This document shows, piece after piece, positions 61,794 to 64,000 of a stretch of DNA of 64,000 bases; position 1 is the stretch's first letter, and every line of letters starts with the position of its first letter. The notes under the pieces were generated by a model that had not been told where the DNA came from, did no database searches, and saw only the letters and a list, made by a program, of their open reading frames with translations. The DNA comes from Georgenia sp. EYE_87. GTDB lineage: Bacteria; Actinomycetota; Actinomycetes; Actinomycetales; Actinomycetaceae. A program made the position numbers and the translations under genes. The stretch is from positions 1 to 64,000 of the forward strand of contig NZ_JAHXNL010000012.1 of assembly GCF_023148685.1 (NCBI RefSeq). Reading direction: 5' to 3'.

Positions 61794-62477
61794 TCAGGCC
61801 AGCGGGGCGTCCGCGTGGGCGGGCAGGCCGCCGCCGTCGCCGCCCACGGGGCGCGCGGCCATCACGTGCACGGGCGGCAGGTGCTTGGCGGGGAGCGTGC
61901 GCGGGCGCCACGGCTCCCGGGTGGCCTCGAACGCGGTGATGTCCGCCTCGTTCTGCAGGGTCAGACCGATGTCGTCGAGGCCCTCGAGGAGGCGCCAGCG
62001 GGTGTAGTCGTCGATCTCGAAGGTGGCGTGGACGTCGCCGGCGACGACGGTCTTGCCGACCAGGTCGACCGTCACCTCGGTGCCGGGCTCGTTCTCGAGC
62101 ACCTTCCAGAGCATCTCGGCGTCCTCCTGGCTGATGACGCCGGCCACGAGGCCCTGCTTGCCCGAGTTGCCGCGGAAGATGTCGGCGAACTTCGGGGCGA
62201 GCACGACGCGGAAACCGTAGTCCTTCAGCGCCCACACGGCGTGCTCGCGGGAGGAGCCGGTGCCGAAGTCAGGGCCGGCGACGAGGACGGACCCGGAGGC
62301 GTACTCGGGGCGGTTGAGGACGAAGTCGGGGTCCCCGCGCCAGGCGGCGAACAGCGCGTCCTCGAACCCGGTGCGGGTCACCCGCTTGAGGTAGACGGCC
62401 GGGATGATCTGGTCGGTGTCGACGTTGCTGCGCCGCAGCGGGACGCCGACGCCGGTGTGCTGGGTGAACTTCTCCAT
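61794..62477 (-). CDS. leuD: 3-isopropylmalate dehydratase small subunit
   Basis: LeuD completes the isopropylmalate isomerase of leucine synthesis. The 227-residue protein starts [22 protein letters not shown] and has [21 protein letters not shown], the swivelling-domain active-site segment. The C-terminal 20 residues are Gly/Ala/His-rich. It follows leuC by 14 bp. Confidence 0.96.
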   Translation of the reverse strand: MEKFTQHTGVGVPLRRSNVDTDQIIPAVYLKRVTRTGFEDALFAAWRGDPDFVLNRPEYASGSVLVAGPDFGTGSSREHAVWALKDYGFRVVLAPKFADIFRGNSGKQGLVAGVISQEDAEMLWKVLENEPGTEVTVDLVGKTVVAGDVHATFEIDDYTRWRLLEGLDDIGLTLQNEADITAFEATREPWRPRTLPAKHLPPVHVMAARPVGGDGGGLPAHADAPLA

Positions 62478-62491
62478 GGTTCTCTGGCTCC

Positions 62492-63919
62492 TCAGGCGTT
62501 GACGGGCTCGGCGGCGGGCGCGAGGTCGGCCGGGGCGGACAGGGTGCCGCGGATCGCGGTGGCGGCGGCGACGAGCGGGGAGACGAGGTGGGTGCGCCCT
62601 CCCTTGCCCTGCCGGCCCTCGAAGTTGCGGTTCGACGTCGAGGCGGCCCGCTCCCCCGGCTTGAGCTGGTCGGGGTTCATGCCCAGGCACATCGAGCACC
62701 CGGCGTTGCGCCACTCGGCCCCGAAGTCGAGGAAGATCTTGTCCAGGCCCTCGGCCTCGGCCTGCAGGCGGACCCGCGCGGAGCCGGGGACCACCAGCAC
62801 GCGGACGTCGTCGTTCTTCTTCCGGCCCTTGATGATCTCCGCGACCGCGCGCAGGTCCTCGATGCGCCCGTTGGTGCACGAGCCGATGAAGACGGTGTCG
62901 ACGGCGATGTCGCGCAGCGGCGTGCCGGGCGTCAGCGCCATGTACTCCAGCGCCCGCTCGGCGGCCTTGCGGGCGGATTCGTCGGCGATGTCGACGGGGT
63001 CCGGCACCCGGGCGGAGAGCGGCAGGCCCTGGCCCGGGTTCGTGCCCCACGTGACGAACGGCTCGAGGGAGTCGGCGTCGAGGGTGACCTCGGCGTCGAA
63101 GACGGCGTCGTCGTCGCTGCGCAGCGTCCGCCAGTACTCCACGGCGGCGTCCCAGTCGGCCCCCTCGGGGGCGTGCGGGCGTCCCTTGATGTACTCGAAG
63201 GTCGTCTCGTCCGGGGCGATCATGCCGGCGCGGGCGCCAGCCTCGATGGACATGTTGCAGATGGTCATCCGCGCCTCCATCGAGAGGTTGCGGATGGCCT
63301 CGCCGCGGTACTCCAGGACGTAGCCCTGGCCGCCGCCGGTGCCGATCTTGGCGATGATCGCCAGGATGATGTCCTTCGCGGTGGTGCCCTCGCGGAGCTT
63401 GCCCTCGACGTTGATCGCCATCGTCCGGAACGGGGCGAGCGGGAGCGTCTGGGTGGCGAGCACGTGCTCGACCTCGGAGGTGCCGATGCCGAACGCCAGC
63501 GCGCCGAAGGCGCCGTGCGTCGAGGTGTGGGAGTCGCCGCAGACCACGGTCAGGCCCGGCATCGTCAGGCCCAGCTGGGGGCCGACGACGTGCACGATGC
63601 CCTGGTCGGCGTCGCCCAGGGAGTGCAGGCGGATCCCGAACTCCTCGGCGTTGTTGCGCAGCGTCTGGATCTGGGTGCGGCTGGTCGTGTCGGCGATCGG
63701 CCGGTCGATGTCCAGCGTCGGGGTGTTGTGGTCCTCCGTCGCGATCGTCAGGTCCGGGCGGCGCACCTGCCGGTCCGCGAGCCGGAGGCCCTCGAAAGCC
63801 TGCGGGCTGGTGACCTCGTGCACCAGGTGCAGGTCGATGTAGAGCAGGTCCGGCGCACCGTCGGTGCCCTTGCGCACCACGTGCGCGTCCCAGACCTTCT
63901 CGGCCAGCGTTCCGCTCAT
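62492..63919 (-). CDS. leuC: 3-isopropylmalate dehydratase large subunit
   Basis: LeuC holds the catalytic [4Fe-4S] cluster. The 475-residue protein shows [34 protein letters not shown], the first cluster Cys in [13 protein letters not shown] and the Cys-x-x-Cys pair in [14 protein letters not shown]. The complete gene is present, with AGGGAGAGAG before the ATG. Its promoter and operator run to the window edge. Confidence 0.97.
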   Translation of the reverse strand: MSGTLAEKVWDAHVVRKGTDGAPDLLYIDLHLVHEVTSPQAFEGLRLADRQVRRPDLTIATEDHNTPTLDIDRPIADTTSRTQIQTLRNNAEEFGIRLHSLGDADQGIVHVVGPQLGLTMPGLTVVCGDSHTSTHGAFGALAFGIGTSEVEHVLATQTLPLAPFRTMAINVEGKLREGTTAKDIILAIIAKIGTGGGQGYVLEYRGEAIRNLSMEARMTICNMSIEAGARAGMIAPDETTFEYIKGRPHAPEGADWDAAVEYWRTLRSDDDAVFDAEVTLDADSLEPFVTWGTNPGQGLPLSARVPDPVDIADESARKAAERALEYMALTPGTPLRDIAVDTVFIGSCTNGRIEDLRAVAEIIKGRKKNDDVRVLVVPGSARVRLQAEAEGLDKIFLDFGAEWRNAGCSMCLGMNPDQLKPGERAASTSNRNFEGRQGKGGRTHLVSPLVAAATAIRGTLSAPADLAPAAEPVNA

Positions 63920-63969
63920 CGCTCTCTCCCTAGGATCGTTTCGGGGCCCTGCGCAGTATCGCGTGCTTG

Positions 63970-63992
63970 CATCTCACTCACTGAGATGTCAA
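63970..63992 (-). promoter_or_regulatory. leuCD promoter element with overlapping palindrome
   Basis: CATCTCA-CTCAC-TGAGATG (63970-63988) is a perfect inverted repeat, and TTGACA lies at 63987-63992 on the minus strand, touching its distal arm. No good -10 element is visible at 17 bp. Related bacteria control leuCD with the IclR-type regulator LtbR/NdgR, usually encoded divergently next door, which would lie just outside the window. Assignment of this repeat as its operator is inference. Confidence 0.4.
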
Positions 63993-64000
63993 TATCGACC

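Noticed and set aside
1-64000. tRNA or rRNA genes
   Set aside because: I looked for T-loop (GGTTCGAATCC-like) and rRNA signatures in the intergenic regions and saw none; a covariance scan was not possible.

Overview
The window is very GC-rich with short intergenic gaps and many GTG starts and ATGA/GTGA stop-start overlaps. Gene content and order point to an actinobacterium, most likely Micrococcales (Cellulomonas, Georgenia or Promicromonospora-like). Evidence includes a DevS/DevR-type sensor pair, a mycobacterial-type SepIVA-like gene beside coaD, DUF3515, DUF6318 and AMIN-like lipoproteins, a SAM-IV type riboswitch, and the actinobacterial order leuC-leuD-murA-plsC-gpsA-ddl-DUF3515-thiL-rpmB-DAK2-recG-rsmD-coaD-yceD-rnc-mutM. 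Most genes read on the minus strand.

Region 1 (1-11.2 kb) looks like a sulfur-scavenging island. After the 3' end of an HNH nuclease gene come two minus-strand transcription units. One is a flavin monooxygenase gene behind a promoter, a SAM-IV type riboswitch and a 29-codon leader peptide with a Met/Cys run. The other is a seven-gene operon: oligopeptide-type ABC importer, luciferase-like monooxygenase and two AhpD/CMD proteins. It is preceded by a 40-codon Cys/Met-rich leader peptide. In both leaders the stop codon lies in the loop of a hairpin whose 5' arm is made of the last leader codons. A divergent comB-like gene (2-phosphosulfolactate phosphatase) borders the island.

Region 2 (11.2-29.3 kb) holds the rne / rplU-rpmA-obg / proB block, interrupted by accessory genes: a BBE-type flavoprotein oxidase, an S51 peptidase, an SRPBCC protein, an NAD(P)-binding reductase, a carbohydrate ABC importer, and a pair of less GC-rich secreted proteins.

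Region 3 (29.6-38.9 kb) is a respiratory module. cydA-cydB-cydD-cydC (cytochrome bd oxidase and its assembly exporter) is translationally coupled to a GAF-GAF histidine kinase that keeps the heme-ligand His and distal Tyr of DevS/DosT. A convergent NarL/DevR-type regulator follows. A 14-bp palindrome shaped like a DevR box lies upstream of cydA.

Region 4 (38.9-49.5 kb) is housekeeping: mutM, rnc, yceD, sepIVA-like, coaD, rsmD, recG, a DAK2/FakA-like kinase and rpmB, plus a hexapeptide-repeat protein and a group-1 luciferase-family oxidoreductase. Region 5 (49.6-64 kb) has a second BBE oxidase, thiL, a DUF3515 lipoprotein, ddl, a Cys/Met PLP lyase, two lipoproteins, dodecin, gpsA, plsC, a small membrane protein, a DinB-like protein, murA, leuD and leuC. 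It ends at a palindrome that may be the leuCD operator. No rRNA, tRNA, transposase, phage gene or CRISPR array was found.
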